Positions 39,392 to 49,846 of a DNA stretch of 64,000 bases are shown here, piece by piece. The DNA is from Alphaproteobacteria bacterium. Its GTDB lineage: Bacteria > Pseudomonadota > Alphaproteobacteria > M2410. The DNA lies in assembly GCA_030614785.1 (NCBI GenBank), contig JAUWTJ010000001.1:1-64000 (forward strand). Direction: 5' to 3'. The position numbers were made by a program, and so were the translations under genes. The notes beneath the pieces are model-generated. The model saw only the letters and a list, made by a program, of their open reading frames with translations. It was not told the origin of the DNA and made no database searches. Every line of letters begins with the position of its first letter. Within the stretch, counting starts at the first letter, position 1.

Positions 39392-41471
39392 CTACTCGCT
39401 CCCCTCAGCCGCATCCGCTACCGCAGACTCAAGCCGCGTCTTGTAGGCCTCCAGCGTCCACGGCCGGCCGAGAAAATCCTCGACAAACTCCGCCGCTGGT
39501 TTTGAGCCCGCCGCTCCGAGGATCCGATTGCGATATTTTTTGGCAACCGCCTTGTCACGCAGACCTGCGACCTCGAACTGTGTGAACATATCTGACGCAA
39601 TGGCGAGCGACCATTGATAGGTATAGTAGATCGCTGAATAGCCGTTGAGATGTCCAAAGTTGGCAAACAGGTAAGTACCTCCGACATAGTCGAACACGGA
39701 ATATTTTGCGTAGAGCTCTTTCTGCAACTCGAGAAAATCGATCTCGTCGGGATTGCGATTGTAGAAATTGAGCGACACCGCAGCAAGGAAAGTTTGCCCC
39801 GCCGTACCTGTTGTCATACCAAAATCTCTCGCCGCTTTCATCCTGTTGAAGAGGTCTTCAGGAAGAACTTCATCGTCAACATTCCTCGCGAATGAACTGA
39901 CCATCTCATAGTCCCACACCCATTCTTCAAGCATCTGGGAAGGAGCTTCAACGAAGTCCCGCTCCATCGACATGCCCGAAACGCCGGACCATTCTTGCGT
40001 GCCCGAAAGCATATTGTGAATGAGGTGACCAAACTCGTGCAGGAAAGTTTCGACCTGCCCATGCTCCATGAGCCCGGCCGTTCCATCGCCACCGGCGAAA
40101 GTTACAAACAAGCGCCGACAACGGGATTTGTTTACCGATGACTCCACGTCTCAGGGGCATTGCGTAGGCATGTGTGCCCTTGCCATCGCGCGGGTGCATG
40201 TCGAGATAGAACCGGCCAATAAGATTGCCCTGGTCATAAACCTCAAAGCTCTCCACGCTGGCGTCCCAGACACTGGTCTCCCATGGGCGGAACTCGAGAT
40301 CGAAGAGATCCTCCATCAGCTGGAAAATACCGTCCCGGACATTGTCGTATTGAAAATACTGCCGGACCTGCTTGGCATCGACCTGATAGTCCTCCAGACG
40401 AATGAGCTCCGACACATAGGAGCGCTGCCACGGCATAACCTGCGTCGCGTCCGGGTCAATCTGTCGATAGCGCTCAAGCAGCCGTGCCTTTTCCTTTTCC
40501 GCTGGCGGGCGAACAACGGCAGAAATTTCGTCGATAAAATCAGCCGCAGCCGTGGCGCTGCCAATCATCCGGTCCTGCGTCACCGTTTCCGCGTAGTTCT
40601 CGTAGTCAAGAATTTGCGCCAGCTCGTAGCGCGTCTTCAAAAGGTTCCGCAGCACCTCTTCATTGATCGGATAGGCCCGGCCGCCATAGGCCATCCGCAA
40701 ATCTTTTCTGAGGTCATCATTGTGAGCGTAACTCATGATCGGGAAGTAATCCGGATAGTTGGTTGAAATCCGAATGACACCCTCCTCATCCGCTTGGTGG
40801 CCTTCGATAAAATCTTCCGGCAGTCCATCAAGCATCGCCACGTCTGTCAGCTCGACATAGCGCACATCCTCGCGGATATTCTTGCTGAAGTCCTGACCAA
40901 TGGCAAAAGACTGTTGAATCAGCTCGCGGATTTTGGCACGCGTGGTGTCATCCTTGTCGACGCCGGAGTTCCTGTAGTCCTTGATTGTCTCTTCGACGAA
41001 ATAGCGTGTTGTGGAATCTGCTTCCGACAGATCCACCTGTGCAAGCAAATCGAAGACCTCGCGACTAAGGCTTACATCCGTCCCAAGTGCCACAAAGCGC
41101 TGCACGCAATCATTACCCGCCGCGCGCATCTCCGCATCAGGGTGGACGCTCGACATGAAATAGGCCCAGCTGCCAAAGTCGCTCGGGCCGTAGTTCATAT
41201 TGTCATAGGGGCGCACAACGGAACCTATTGTCGGGATCTCTGTCGTTGCCTTCAGCGTCTCAAACTGCTTTGTCGAATAGTCGAGGGCCGCATCGCAGGC
41301 CTCCTTGAAAGCGGCAAGATCGAGCGTGGCATCCGGTCCGTCACTGATAACCCCCGGCCCGGCGGTTGCCGAAACGCGCGTAACGTCAACATCACTCGAC
41401 GGCTGCGGTTCGGAACACGATGCAAGAAGTGCCGACACGGCGACAAGGCCGGTAAAAAGCAGTTTTTTCAC
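39392..41471 (-). pseudogene. M3 family metallopeptidase lipoprotein, frameshifted near 40098
   Basis: ORF 39948..41582 (likely GTG start at 41471, VKKLLFTGLVAVSALLASC lipobox) continues in another frame as ORF 39392..40147, which carries FLHEFGHLIHNM; LVCNF joins AGGDGTAGLMEHGQVETFLHEFGH after a 1-nt shift. Confidence 0.8.
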
Positions 41472-41670
41472 AATTTCTCTCCTCAAGGATCTGAGCGTCA
41501 TCAACAAGTCCAAAATGTCATGATGTGTCCGCCCCGGAAACGCCCGCAAAAACCCCTTCAAAGGTCTCGAACAGTCACACACTTCCCCAAGCGCCTGCGC
41601 ATGTAAGCAGAGTCTGCCAGATTTGTCGAAGACTTCTAAACCAACCCGCTCTACCGGACCCTCAAAGAAA

Positions 41671-41702
41671 AACCGGCTGACCTCCGCAGAGACCAGCCGG
41701 TT
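41671..41702 (-). terminator. Terminator downstream of the thiolase gene
   Basis: AACCGGCTG ... CAGCCGGTT stem; minus-strand U-rich tail. Confidence 0.75.
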
Positions 41703-41726
41703 TCAAATTTTCAAACGAATGCGCCG

Positions 41727-42902
41727 TTATTGAAGGTTCTCGATAATCGTCACATTGGCAAGACCGCCGCCCTCACACATCGTCTGAAGGCCGTACTTCC
41801 CGCCTTTGACCTTGAGAGCATGAACAAGTGTCGTCATCAGTTTGGTTCCTGAAGCGCCGAGCGGATGACCCAGCGCAATGGCGCCGCCGTGAACATTGAG
41901 TTTGGCCGGGTCGGCGCCAGTTTCCTTCAGCCACGCGACAGGCACCGAGGCAAAAGCCTCGTTGACTTCGTAGAGATCAATATCATCGATGGTCATACCG
42001 GCACGCTCCAGCGCCTTTTTTGTGCCCGGGATCGGCGCTTCCAGCATGATTACCGGATCACCGCCGACAACAGTCATGGAAACGATACGGGCCATCGGCT
42101 TGAGGCCGAGTTCCTTGAGCCCGCGCTCATTGACAACCAGAACGCCCGAGGCGCCATCACAAATCTGGCTTGAGGTCGCCGCCGTGAGACTACCGTTTTC
42201 GGCAAGGATCTTCACATTGCCCATACCCTCAAGCGACACATCAAATCGGATGCCTTCGTCGGTTTTATGAATTTCTTTTTCGCCTTCTGCATTTTCAACT
42301 TCAATCGGAACAATCTCGTCTTCGAACAGCCCGCCTTGCGTCGCGGCAATGGCGCGCTGATGGCTCTCATAGCCAAAAGCGTCAAGCTGTTCACGGGTCA
42401 GATCATATTTTTTTGCCACCATTTCAGCACCGGTAAACTGGCTGAACTGAATGCCCGGGTATTTTTCACCAATACCGGGACTAACATAAAGCCCGTGGCC
42501 ATTCTTGTAGGGCAACGAGATCGGCAGGCCCATCGGTACCCGGCTCATGCTTTCAACACCGGCCGCAATGACGCAGTCCATGGTGCCGGACATAACGGCC
42601 TGAGCGGCAAAGTGCAGACTTTGTTGTGACGACCCACACTGACGATCAACAGAGGTTGCCGGAACGCTTTCTGGAAGCTTCGATGCCATGACGGCATTAC
42701 GCGCAATATTTGCTGCTTGCTCGCCCGCCTGGCCAACACAGCCCATGATCACATCTTCGACCTTCGCCGGATCAATGCCCGAACGGTCTACCAGAGCATT
42801 CAGCACCTGCGCGGCCAGATCCGCCGGATGCCAGCCTTTCAATTTGCCGTCGCGACGACCGCCAGCGGTCCGAACGGCTTCAACGATATATGCTTCGCCC
42901 AT
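41727..42902 (-). CDS. Acetyl-CoA acetyltransferase (thiolase)
   Basis: SVDRQCGSSQQSLHFAAQAVMSG, NVHGGAIALGHPLGASG, CEGGGLANVTIIE. Confidence 0.92.
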   Translation of the reverse strand: MGEAYIVEAVRTAGGRRDGKLKGWHPADLAAQVLNALVDRSGIDPAKVEDVIMGCVGQAGEQAANIARNAVMASKLPESVPATSVDRQCGSSQQSLHFAAQAVMSGTMDCVIAAGVESMSRVPMGLPISLPYKNGHGLYVSPGIGEKYPGIQFSQFTGAEMVAKKYDLTREQLDAFGYESHQRAIAATQGGLFEDEIVPIEVENAEGEKEIHKTDEGIRFDVSLEGMGNVKILAENGSLTAATSSQICDGASGVLVVNERGLKELGLKPMARIVSMTVVGGDPVIMLEAPIPGTKKALERAGMTIDDIDLYEVNEAFASVPVAWLKETGADPAKLNVHGGAIALGHPLGASGTKLMTTLVHALKVKGGKYGLQTMCEGGGLANVTIIENLQ

Positions 42903-43084
42903 GTCTGTCTCCTTTGTGAAACCTTGTCAGCTTCTTCTAATTGTTTGTTTTTACGTTATTTTTTCGCTCGCCAGCCGTTAAAAATCCTGCAAACTGCTCA
43001 AACGCGCGCAGTATGATACGCACGATCTTCTGTGGGCTCAAGGCGCAATATGGACAGAATCCGCCAGAGAGCCCAAGGAAGCCC

Positions 43085-44485
43085 TTACATGTGCAGAACG
43101 TCACCATCCGCATCAAGCACGGCTTCATGCATCATTTCCGATAGCGTCGGATGCGGGAAAATGGTCGCCCTGAGCTCCGCTTCTGTCGTCTCAAGGGTGC
43201 GTGCGATGGTGTAGCCCTGAATGAGTTCGGTCACTTCTGCGCCAATCATATGAGCGCCGAGAAGCTCACCGGTTTTCTTGTCAAACACTGTCTTGACCAG
43301 GCCTTCAGGTTCACCCAGCGCGATCGCCTTGCCGTTCCCCATGAAGGGAAACTTGCCAACCTTCACCTCATGTCCCGCAGCCTTTGCGGCGGCCTCTGTC
43401 AGTCCAACGCTGGCAATCTGGGGTAGCGAAAAAGTGCAGCCTGGAATGTTTGCAACATTCATCGGGTGAACACCCTTCACACCGGCTATTTTCTCAACCA
43501 CCATGACGCCTTCATGACTCGCCTTGTGCGCAAGCCACGGTGGACCGGCAATATCCCCGATGGCATAAAGACCCTTGATGCCGGTTTCACACCATTCGTT
43601 GACGGTGACATGACCACGATCCACCTTCACACCCAACGCTTCCAGCCCAAGCCCCTCAACATTGCCGGTGATACCGACAGCAAGAATGACCCGGTCCGCC
43701 TTGATGTCTTCTATATCACCCTTGCCCGATTTCACTTTTGCAGTGGCCCCGGTTTTTGTCACCTTGATACTCTCGACCGTTGCCCCGGTCAGAATGCGCA
43801 TGCCCTGTTTCTCAAAGCTCTTCTGCGCCAGTTTTGAAATTTCCTCATCCTCGACCGGCAGGATCCGGTCCATGACCTCGACCACAGTGACTTCTGCGCC
43901 CAAAGTTCGAAAGAAACTGGCGAACTCAATGCCGATCGCACCGGAGCCGACTACGAGAAGAGACTTCGGCATAATGTCCGGCTGCAACGCTTCGCGGTAG
44001 GTCCAGATAATCTTGCCATCGGGCTCCAGCCCCGGCAGCGTCCTTGCCCGCGCACCGGTCGCAAGGATGATGTTCTTGCCGGAGATCTCGCTGGTCTTTC
44101 CGTCGCCATCGGTGACGCTGACCTTGCCCGGGGCGGTCAAGACACCGGTTCCCATGTACACATCGACCTTGTTCTTCTTCATCAGATGGCCAACGCCGGA
44201 GGCCAGCTGCCCGGAAACCTTGCGCGAACGTTCAACAATCTTCGAAAGGTCAAAGGTCACTTCCTTGGCCGACAAAACAAAATGATCCGCCTCCTTCATA
44301 TTCTTGTAAATCTCGGCTGAGCGCAGCAGAGCCTTGGTCGGAATACATCCCCAGTTAAGGCAAATCCCGCCCAGATGTTCCCGTTCGACAATGGCCGCCT
44401 TCAACCCGAGCTGCGACGCGCGGATCGCAGCGACATAGCCGCCCGGCCCGGAACCAATAATAACGACATCATAGGAGCTGCTCAT
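43085..44485 (-). CDS. lpdA: Dihydrolipoyl dehydrogenase (E3)
   Basis: GSGPGGYVAAIRASQLG, GGICLNWGCIPTKALL, YAIGDIAGPPWLAHKASHEG, HPHPTLSE-like C-terminus (FPHPTLSEMMHEAVL). Confidence 0.95.
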   Translation of the reverse strand: MSSSYDVVIIGSGPGGYVAAIRASQLGLKAAIVEREHLGGICLNWGCIPTKALLRSAEIYKNMKEADHFVLSAKEVTFDLSKIVERSRKVSGQLASGVGHLMKKNKVDVYMGTGVLTAPGKVSVTDGDGKTSEISGKNIILATGARARTLPGLEPDGKIIWTYREALQPDIMPKSLLVVGSGAIGIEFASFFRTLGAEVTVVEVMDRILPVEDEEISKLAQKSFEKQGMRILTGATVESIKVTKTGATAKVKSGKGDIEDIKADRVILAVGITGNVEGLGLEALGVKVDRGHVTVNEWCETGIKGLYAIGDIAGPPWLAHKASHEGVMVVEKIAGVKGVHPMNVANIPGCTFSLPQIASVGLTEAAAKAAGHEVKVGKFPFMGNGKAIALGEPEGLVKTVFDKKTGELLGAHMIGAEVTELIQGYTIARTLETTEAELRATIFPHPTLSEMMHEAVLDADGDVLHM

Positions 44486-44500
44486 AGATACCTTCCAGGT

Positions 44501-45706
44501 TTACTGCCTGCTCGCTGCAACAAGGCTCAGAATTTCAAACAACATTTGCGCACCAACCATAGCCGTATTCGAGTTTGCATCATACTGCGGAGCAATCTCC
44601 ACGACATCGCCGCCCACAACATGCCTGCCGTCAAGCCCGCGCAACAACATCTGCACTTCGCGCGGGGTCAGCCCGCCAACTTCCGGCGTCCCTGTCCCAG
44701 GCGCAAAGGCAGGGTCAATGCCGTCCACATCAATTGTAATGTAATACGGCTTTTCGCCAACAACAGCCTTCGCCTTTGCGATCACGGCAGAGACGCCCAT
44801 TTCGTCAAACTCTTCTGCATGAATGACAGTCATGCCTGACTCATAGGAAAACTCCCACAAATACTCCGCACTTCCCCTGATGCCGATTTGAATGCAGCGG
44901 TCTGGGTCAAGAACCCCGTCCAGCACCGCATTGCGAAAAGGGCCACCGTGGTGGAACTTTTCGCCTTCAAATTCCCCGCTTGTGTCCGCATGAGCATCGA
45001 TATGAACCATGCCCACTGGCTCATGCTCTCCGAGAACCTTCAAAATTGGATGGGAAATGGAATGATCGCCCCCGACGGAAAGCGGTAGAGCACCTGTCTT
45101 CAAAAGATCCATGTAGAAGGCTTCGATGTCTTCGATGGATCGTTCCAGAGAATACCGCGAACGAAATGGAACATCTCCGACATCTGCCACTTTGAGAATG
45201 CCCGATGGCAAGACATCAAGCGCATGATTGTAGGGACCGATGCGCTCTACGTCGCGAACCGCGCGCGGTCCAAACCGCGCGCCAGGCCGATTGGTCACGC
45301 CAAGATCCATCGGCACGCCGATGAGTGCAACATCAAGCCCCTCAGCAGACATTTCCGAAGGCGCATCCAGAAAAGTGGACTGCCCGGAGTACGGCTTCGT
45401 TCTGACACCACCACTAAATTGCATCTCGGCGACACGGCGGAACCGTTCGTCATAGATCTGATCACCAGCCGCGCCTGCGTAGCGCGCACGCAATCGTTCC
45501 AACTTGTTGAGATCCAAACTGTCCTCCTGTAGACGTCTCTGAAGGGGTCGATTCGCCGACAGAGTCGAGACAATGTCTCTCCTACAATAAAAAGTGAGTG
45601 GATTCGATAATAATCGATGGTCGGGGAGGGAATTGCCGACTGAGACGCTGAAACTTCTCGATGGCCCCGCTGCCTCCCACACCCTGAACAGGACCGGGTA
45701 TTGCAA
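44501..45706 (-). CDS. Agmatinase/ureohydrolase family protein
   Basis: GVPMDLGVTNRPGARFGPRAVR, GGDHSISHPIL, VHIDAHADT, ITIDVDGIDPAFAPGTGTPE; N-terminal start uncertain (ORF open to 45706). Confidence 0.88.
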   Translation of the reverse strand: MQYPVLFRVWEAAGPSRSFSVSVGNSLPDHRLLSNPLTFYCRRDIVSTLSANRPLQRRLQEDSLDLNKLERLRARYAGAAGDQIYDERFRRVAEMQFSGGVRTKPYSGQSTFLDAPSEMSAEGLDVALIGVPMDLGVTNRPGARFGPRAVRDVERIGPYNHALDVLPSGILKVADVGDVPFRSRYSLERSIEDIEAFYMDLLKTGALPLSVGGDHSISHPILKVLGEHEPVGMVHIDAHADTSGEFEGEKFHHGGPFRNAVLDGVLDPDRCIQIGIRGSAEYLWEFSYESGMTVIHAEEFDEMGVSAVIAKAKAVVGEKPYYITIDVDGIDPAFAPGTGTPEVGGLTPREVQMLLRGLDGRHVVGGDVVEIAPQYDANSNTAMVGAQMLFEILSLVAASRQ

Positions 45707-45810
45707 TTTCCGGAAAAACCCGCCTTATTGGGCCAAAACAAGGACCGCCAGCTCTGTAATGTGGAGAGAGCAAAAAAGGCGGCAGAAAACCAGGGGAGAC
45801 CGTAATCCAG

Positions 45811-47520
45811 ATGAGTGAAGCCATTCCCTCACGGGCACAGGCCATTGCCACACTGTCCGCATCAGGCAAAGAGTACGAGCTTGTAGAAAAAACCATCAAT
45901 GGCAACCCCTGCAGGGTTTTCAGCAGCGCACCGGGTACCCTCCGCGACCTACTCGATCACGCGCAACAATTTGCCGATTTCACCTATCTTGCCTATGAGA
46001 GCGAGCGGTTGACCTATGCGAACACCTTCAAACAGGCCGCCCGCATCGCCCGGGTCCTGACCGAGGATTACGGCATCAAGAAGGGTGACCGCGTCGCCAT
46101 TGGCATGCGCAATTATCCTGAATGGGTTACATCCTTTCTGGCCATCACATCCATCGGCGGCGTCGCCGTGGCGCTCAATGCCCTGTGGAGTGCAGAGGAG
46201 CTAGCCTATGGGTTGGAGCTTACCGGCACCAAACTCGTCATCGCGGATCGCGAACGCATCGAACGCCTGGAGGAAACCCTCGACACCGCCGACCTGTCGG
46301 TTTTGTCGGTGCGCGCCGGTGATTTTTCCTCAAAGCGCGTCACGCCGCTCATGGAGGCGATTACGCGGAAGAACGATGAAACTTTTCCGCCCGTCAGCAT
46401 TGACCCTGACGACGACGCGCTCATCATTTTCACCTCCGGGTCGACCGGACACCCCAAGGGCGCCGTTTCCAGCCACCGCGCGGCAATCCATGCCATCATG
46501 TCGTGGGATTTTGACGCTGCGGTGGCCTATTATCGAGGCGGTCTCGAACGCCCCGTTGAGCCCTTTGACACTCAGCTTTCTTTGCTGGTCTCGGTGCCTC
46601 TATTCCACGTCGCTGGCAGTCACGTCGGTATGTTGCAGGCGCTCCTGCGCGGCCGGCTGCTTCACCTCATGTACAAATGGGACGTGATGGCGGCCCTTGA
46701 TATTATTGAGCGTGAACAGATCACACATTTCATTGCAGTCCCGACCATGACCGGTGACCTTGTCAAGGCAGCTGCGGAACACGGAAGATCCCTCGCCTCA
46801 CTGGTATCCGTAGGCGGCGGCGGCGCACCAAGATCTGCACAACAGGTTCGCGATATCGACAAGGTCTTCGAAAACGCGGCACCGGGAACCGGCTGGGGCA
46901 TGACCGAAACCAATGCCATCGGTGCCGGCATCGGCGGCGAGGATTATCTAAAGCGCCCCCTGAGCTCGGGCCAGTGCTCGGCGATCTTTGACATGCGTAT
47001 CATCGATGATGAAGACGCGGACGTACCTCCTGGGGAGCGCGGTCATCTCGTCATTCGCGGCACCTCAATATTTCGCGAATACTGGAACCGGCCTGACGCC
47101 AATGCCGAGGCCTTCATTGATGGCTGGTTCCGAACCGGTGACATCGCTCTCATTGACGAAGAGGGTTTTCTTTTCATTGTCGACCGCGCCAAGGATATTG
47201 TGATCCGGGGCGGCGAAAACATCGGCTGCGGCGAGGTCGAGGACGCGATCTATTCCCATCCTGCTGTCAGCGAGGTCATAGTCTTTGGTCTCCCCGAAGA
47301 GCGGCTTGGCGAAGAAGTTGCCACGATGATTGTGCCAAAGCCCGGACGCAGTCTCGATGAAGACGCAATCAAGGCCCACCTGCAGGATCACCTTGCCGCT
47401 TTTCAGATCCCCTCCCGGATTTTCTTCTCAAGCGATCCCTTGCCCCGCATCGCCTCCGGAAAATTCAACAAGCGCGGCGTGCGCGGCGAAATTCTCAAGT
47501 TGCTTGGGCTGGAAGGCTAG
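45811..47520 (+). CDS. Acyl-CoA synthetase/AMP-dependent ligase
   Basis: IIFTSGSTGHPKGAVSSHRA, GWGMTETNAIG, GWFRTGDIALIDEEGFLFIVDRAKDIVIRGGENI, KFNKRGVR. Confidence 0.93.
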   Translation: MSEAIPSRAQAIATLSASGKEYELVEKTINGNPCRVFSSAPGTLRDLLDHAQQFADFTYLAYESERLTYANTFKQAARIARVLTEDYGIKKGDRVAIGMRNYPEWVTSFLAITSIGGVAVALNALWSAEELAYGLELTGTKLVIADRERIERLEETLDTADLSVLSVRAGDFSSKRVTPLMEAITRKNDETFPPVSIDPDDDALIIFTSGSTGHPKGAVSSHRAAIHAIMSWDFDAAVAYYRGGLERPVEPFDTQLSLLVSVPLFHVAGSHVGMLQALLRGRLLHLMYKWDVMAALDIIEREQITHFIAVPTMTGDLVKAAAEHGRSLASLVSVGGGGAPRSAQQVRDIDKVFENAAPGTGWGMTETNAIGAGIGGEDYLKRPLSSGQCSAIFDMRIIDDEDADVPPGERGHLVIRGTSIFREYWNRPDANAEAFIDGWFRTGDIALIDEEGFLFIVDRAKDIVIRGGENIGCGEVEDAIYSHPAVSEVIVFGLPEERLGEEVATMIVPKPGRSLDEDAIKAHLQDHLAAFQIPSRIFFSSDPLPRIASGKFNKRGVRGEILKLLGLEG

Positions 47521-47670
47521 GCTTCGACGCCCTGCAACATGCGAACGCGTCGCGCCTGCGGGGGCTTTTCAGCCCCGGATAAAGCTGTATTCTGGGGCTG
47601 GAACACCGCCAGAAATAACGAGAGCGTCTGCGGCCTTCTCCTCCAGACGCCAAGAAGCGAGGAAATATCA

Positions 47671-48279
47671 ATGGCACCAACACTTTACCACTGCGCCGGA
47701 GCCCGTTCGGTCCGCGCCCTGTGGACCCTCGAGGAACTCGGCATCGACTTCGAACTCGTCACCATGCCCTTCCCGCCGCGCTATCTGCACGAGGGCTACA
47801 AGGATATGAACCCGATCGGCACCGTCCCCTATTTCAAAGACGGCGACGTGGAGATGACTGAATCAACAGGCATTGCACATTTTCTCGTCGAAAAATACGG
47901 CCCCACAGATCTTGCCGTTCGTGCCGATGAAAAGGACTATGGTTCTTATCTCAACTGGCTTTACCGGTCCGACGCCACCTTCACCTTCCCGCAAACAATT
48001 TTTCTGCGCTATACCATTCTGGAGCCCGAAGAGACACGCAATCCCAAAGTCGCAGACGACTACCGCAAATGGTTCCTCGCCCGCATGCGCACTGTAGAAA
48101 CGGCCCTTGAAGGCAAGGACTATCTCTGCTCTGATCGGTTCACCATCGCCGACATCTGTGTCGGATACGCCGTCATGCTCGCTCTTTCCCTCAAGATTGA
48201 TGAAGTTCTCACGCCAAACATCAAGGCGTGGTGGGAGCGCATCTCGGCACGTCCGGCCTTCGAGCGAGCATCACAATAG
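47671..48279 (+). CDS. Glutathione S-transferase family protein
   Basis: Start MAPTLYHCAGARSVRALWTLEELGIDFELV; MNPIGTVPYFKDGDVEMTESTGIAHFLVEKYG. Confidence 0.88.
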   Translation: MAPTLYHCAGARSVRALWTLEELGIDFELVTMPFPPRYLHEGYKDMNPIGTVPYFKDGDVEMTESTGIAHFLVEKYGPTDLAVRADEKDYGSYLNWLYRSDATFTFPQTIFLRYTILEPEETRNPKVADDYRKWFLARMRTVETALEGKDYLCSDRFTIADICVGYAVMLALSLKIDEVLTPNIKAWWERISARPAFERASQ

Positions 48280-48316
48280 TAGCCAGGTATAGACCTGCAT
48301 AAGTCGAGGAAATCTC

Positions 48317-49507
48317 ATGTCTGACACCTATACCGACGGCGAAAATCCGTTCGACTTCGACCACCGCTATCAGAGCCCTTTCTATACAGAAGACCACCAC
48401 GCCTGGCGCGCAACCCTGCGCCGCTTCGTTGAAAAAGAATTGAAGCCGCATGTCAATGAATGGGAGGAAGCGGGCGAAATCCCGCGCGAACTCTATAAAA
48501 AGGCGGCTGACATCGGCCTCATTGGCATGGGATATCCCGAAGAGTTCGGCGGCACACCGGTTTCTGACGGTTTCTTTGGTATTGTCACTGCAGAAGAAAT
48601 GGGACGCCTTGGCGCGGGCGGGGTTAATGCAAGCCTGCTCATCCATGGCATCGGCCTGCCCCCGGTCATCAACTTCGGTTCCCAGGAGATGAAGCAGCGC
48701 GTCGCCCCGCAAGTCCTTGCGGGCGAAAAAATCCATGCGCTCGCCATCACCGAACCCTCAGGCGGTTCCGATGTTGCCAATGTCAAGACGTCTGCCGTTC
48801 TCGACGGCGATCACTATGTAGTCAACGGCTCCAAAATGTTCATCACATCGGGCGTCAATGCAGATTTCTACTCCGTCGCTGTGCGCACCGGCGGCGAGGG
48901 TCGCGGCGGTCTCTCGCTCTTGCTTCTGGAACGCGACATGCCAGGCTTCACCCGCACGCCGCTCAAGAAACAGGGCTGGTGGGCATCGGACACGGCAGCG
49001 CTCTATTTCGATGATGTGCGCGTCCCGAAAGAAAACATGATCGGCGAAGAGGGCCAGGGCTTCGAGGCCATCATGAAGAACTTCAATGCCGAACGTCTGG
49101 GCATGGCGGCATCGGCCAACGCACAGGCCCGGGTCTGTCTGGAAGATTCCCTCGCCTGGGCCCGCGACCGGCATACGTTTGGCAAGCGCCTCGCCGATCA
49201 TCAGGTCATCCGCCACAAATTTGCCGAGATGGCCCGTAAGATCAATGCGACCCAGGCCTATCTGGAACAATGCGCCATCCGTGTTCATGCGGGAGAAACT
49301 CCGGTTGCGGATCTTTCTCTTCTCAAGGTGCAGTCTTCCCTCGCCATGGAATATTGCGCCCGAGAAGCGATGCAAATCTTCGGCGGGGCTGGATTCATGC
49401 GCGGCATCCGCGTCGAACGCATCTACCGGGAAGTGCGCGTTATGGCAATTGGCGGCGGATCAGAAGAGATTATGAGGGATCTCGTGGCTCGGCAGATGAA
49501 AATATAG
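48317..49507 (+). CDS. Acyl-CoA dehydrogenase
   Basis: ALAITEPSGGSDVANVKTSA, RHTFGKRLADHQVIRHKFAEM, QIFGGAGFMRGIRVERIYREVRVMAIGGGSEEIMRDL. Confidence 0.94.
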   Translation: MSDTYTDGENPFDFDHRYQSPFYTEDHHAWRATLRRFVEKELKPHVNEWEEAGEIPRELYKKAADIGLIGMGYPEEFGGTPVSDGFFGIVTAEEMGRLGAGGVNASLLIHGIGLPPVINFGSQEMKQRVAPQVLAGEKIHALAITEPSGGSDVANVKTSAVLDGDHYVVNGSKMFITSGVNADFYSVAVRTGGEGRGGLSLLLLERDMPGFTRTPLKKQGWWASDTAALYFDDVRVPKENMIGEEGQGFEAIMKNFNAERLGMAASANAQARVCLEDSLAWARDRHTFGKRLADHQVIRHKFAEMARKINATQAYLEQCAIRVHAGETPVADLSLLKVQSSLAMEYCAREAMQIFGGAGFMRGIRVERIYREVRVMAIGGGSEEIMRDLVARQMKI

Positions 49508-49599
49508 TTCACTTTTTGTTAATAAAAATTCTCTTTGCAACGCCTGTTTTTCATGTCAGAATTCGACTCAATGTTCAATCAACGAAAGGAGGTGATCCA

Positions 49600-49680
49600 A
49601 TGTTCAGTGAGACATATTGGATTTTTAAGGACTCGAGTAATTCTACTTGCAAGTCGGGGCAACCTCCTTCGAGTAAATAG
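49600..49680 (+). CDS. Putative 26-aa peptide behind an unusually long Shine-Dalgarno
   Basis: ATG at 49600: MFSETYWIFKDSSNSTCKSGQPPSSK; 16-nt match GAAAGGAGGTGATCCA (49584..49599) to the complement of the 16S 3' tail, immediately before ATG. Confidence 0.55.
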   Translation: MFSETYWIFKDSSNSTCKSGQPPSSK

Positions 49681-49728
49681 ATTGCAAGATCTGGAAAGAT
49701 CACGAGTTTGAAAAATCCGGACTCGCGG

Positions 49729-49754
49729 GGGCCGCTCGAAAGAGCGGCCCTTTT
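49729..49754 (+). terminator. Rho-independent terminator between the 26-aa ORF and the thioesterase gene
   Basis: GGGCCGCTC-GAAA-GAGCGGCCC then TTTT. Confidence 0.85.
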
Positions 49755-49846
49755 CCATTTGTGCCTTTACTTCCCCCTGAGTGATGGCCTGGGATTTTAA
49801 TCCTTATACTTACGACATAAGCACCAATGACCCGGACGATACTACA

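Noticed and set aside
40794-41606. 270-aa plus-strand ORF
   Set aside because: Antisense to the M3 peptidase; the minus frame carries the lipobox and M3 family sequence.
49270-49680. 136-aa ORF covering the 26-aa peptide
   Set aside because: Its upstream part overlaps the acyl-CoA dehydrogenase in another frame; only the ATG at 49600 has an SD.
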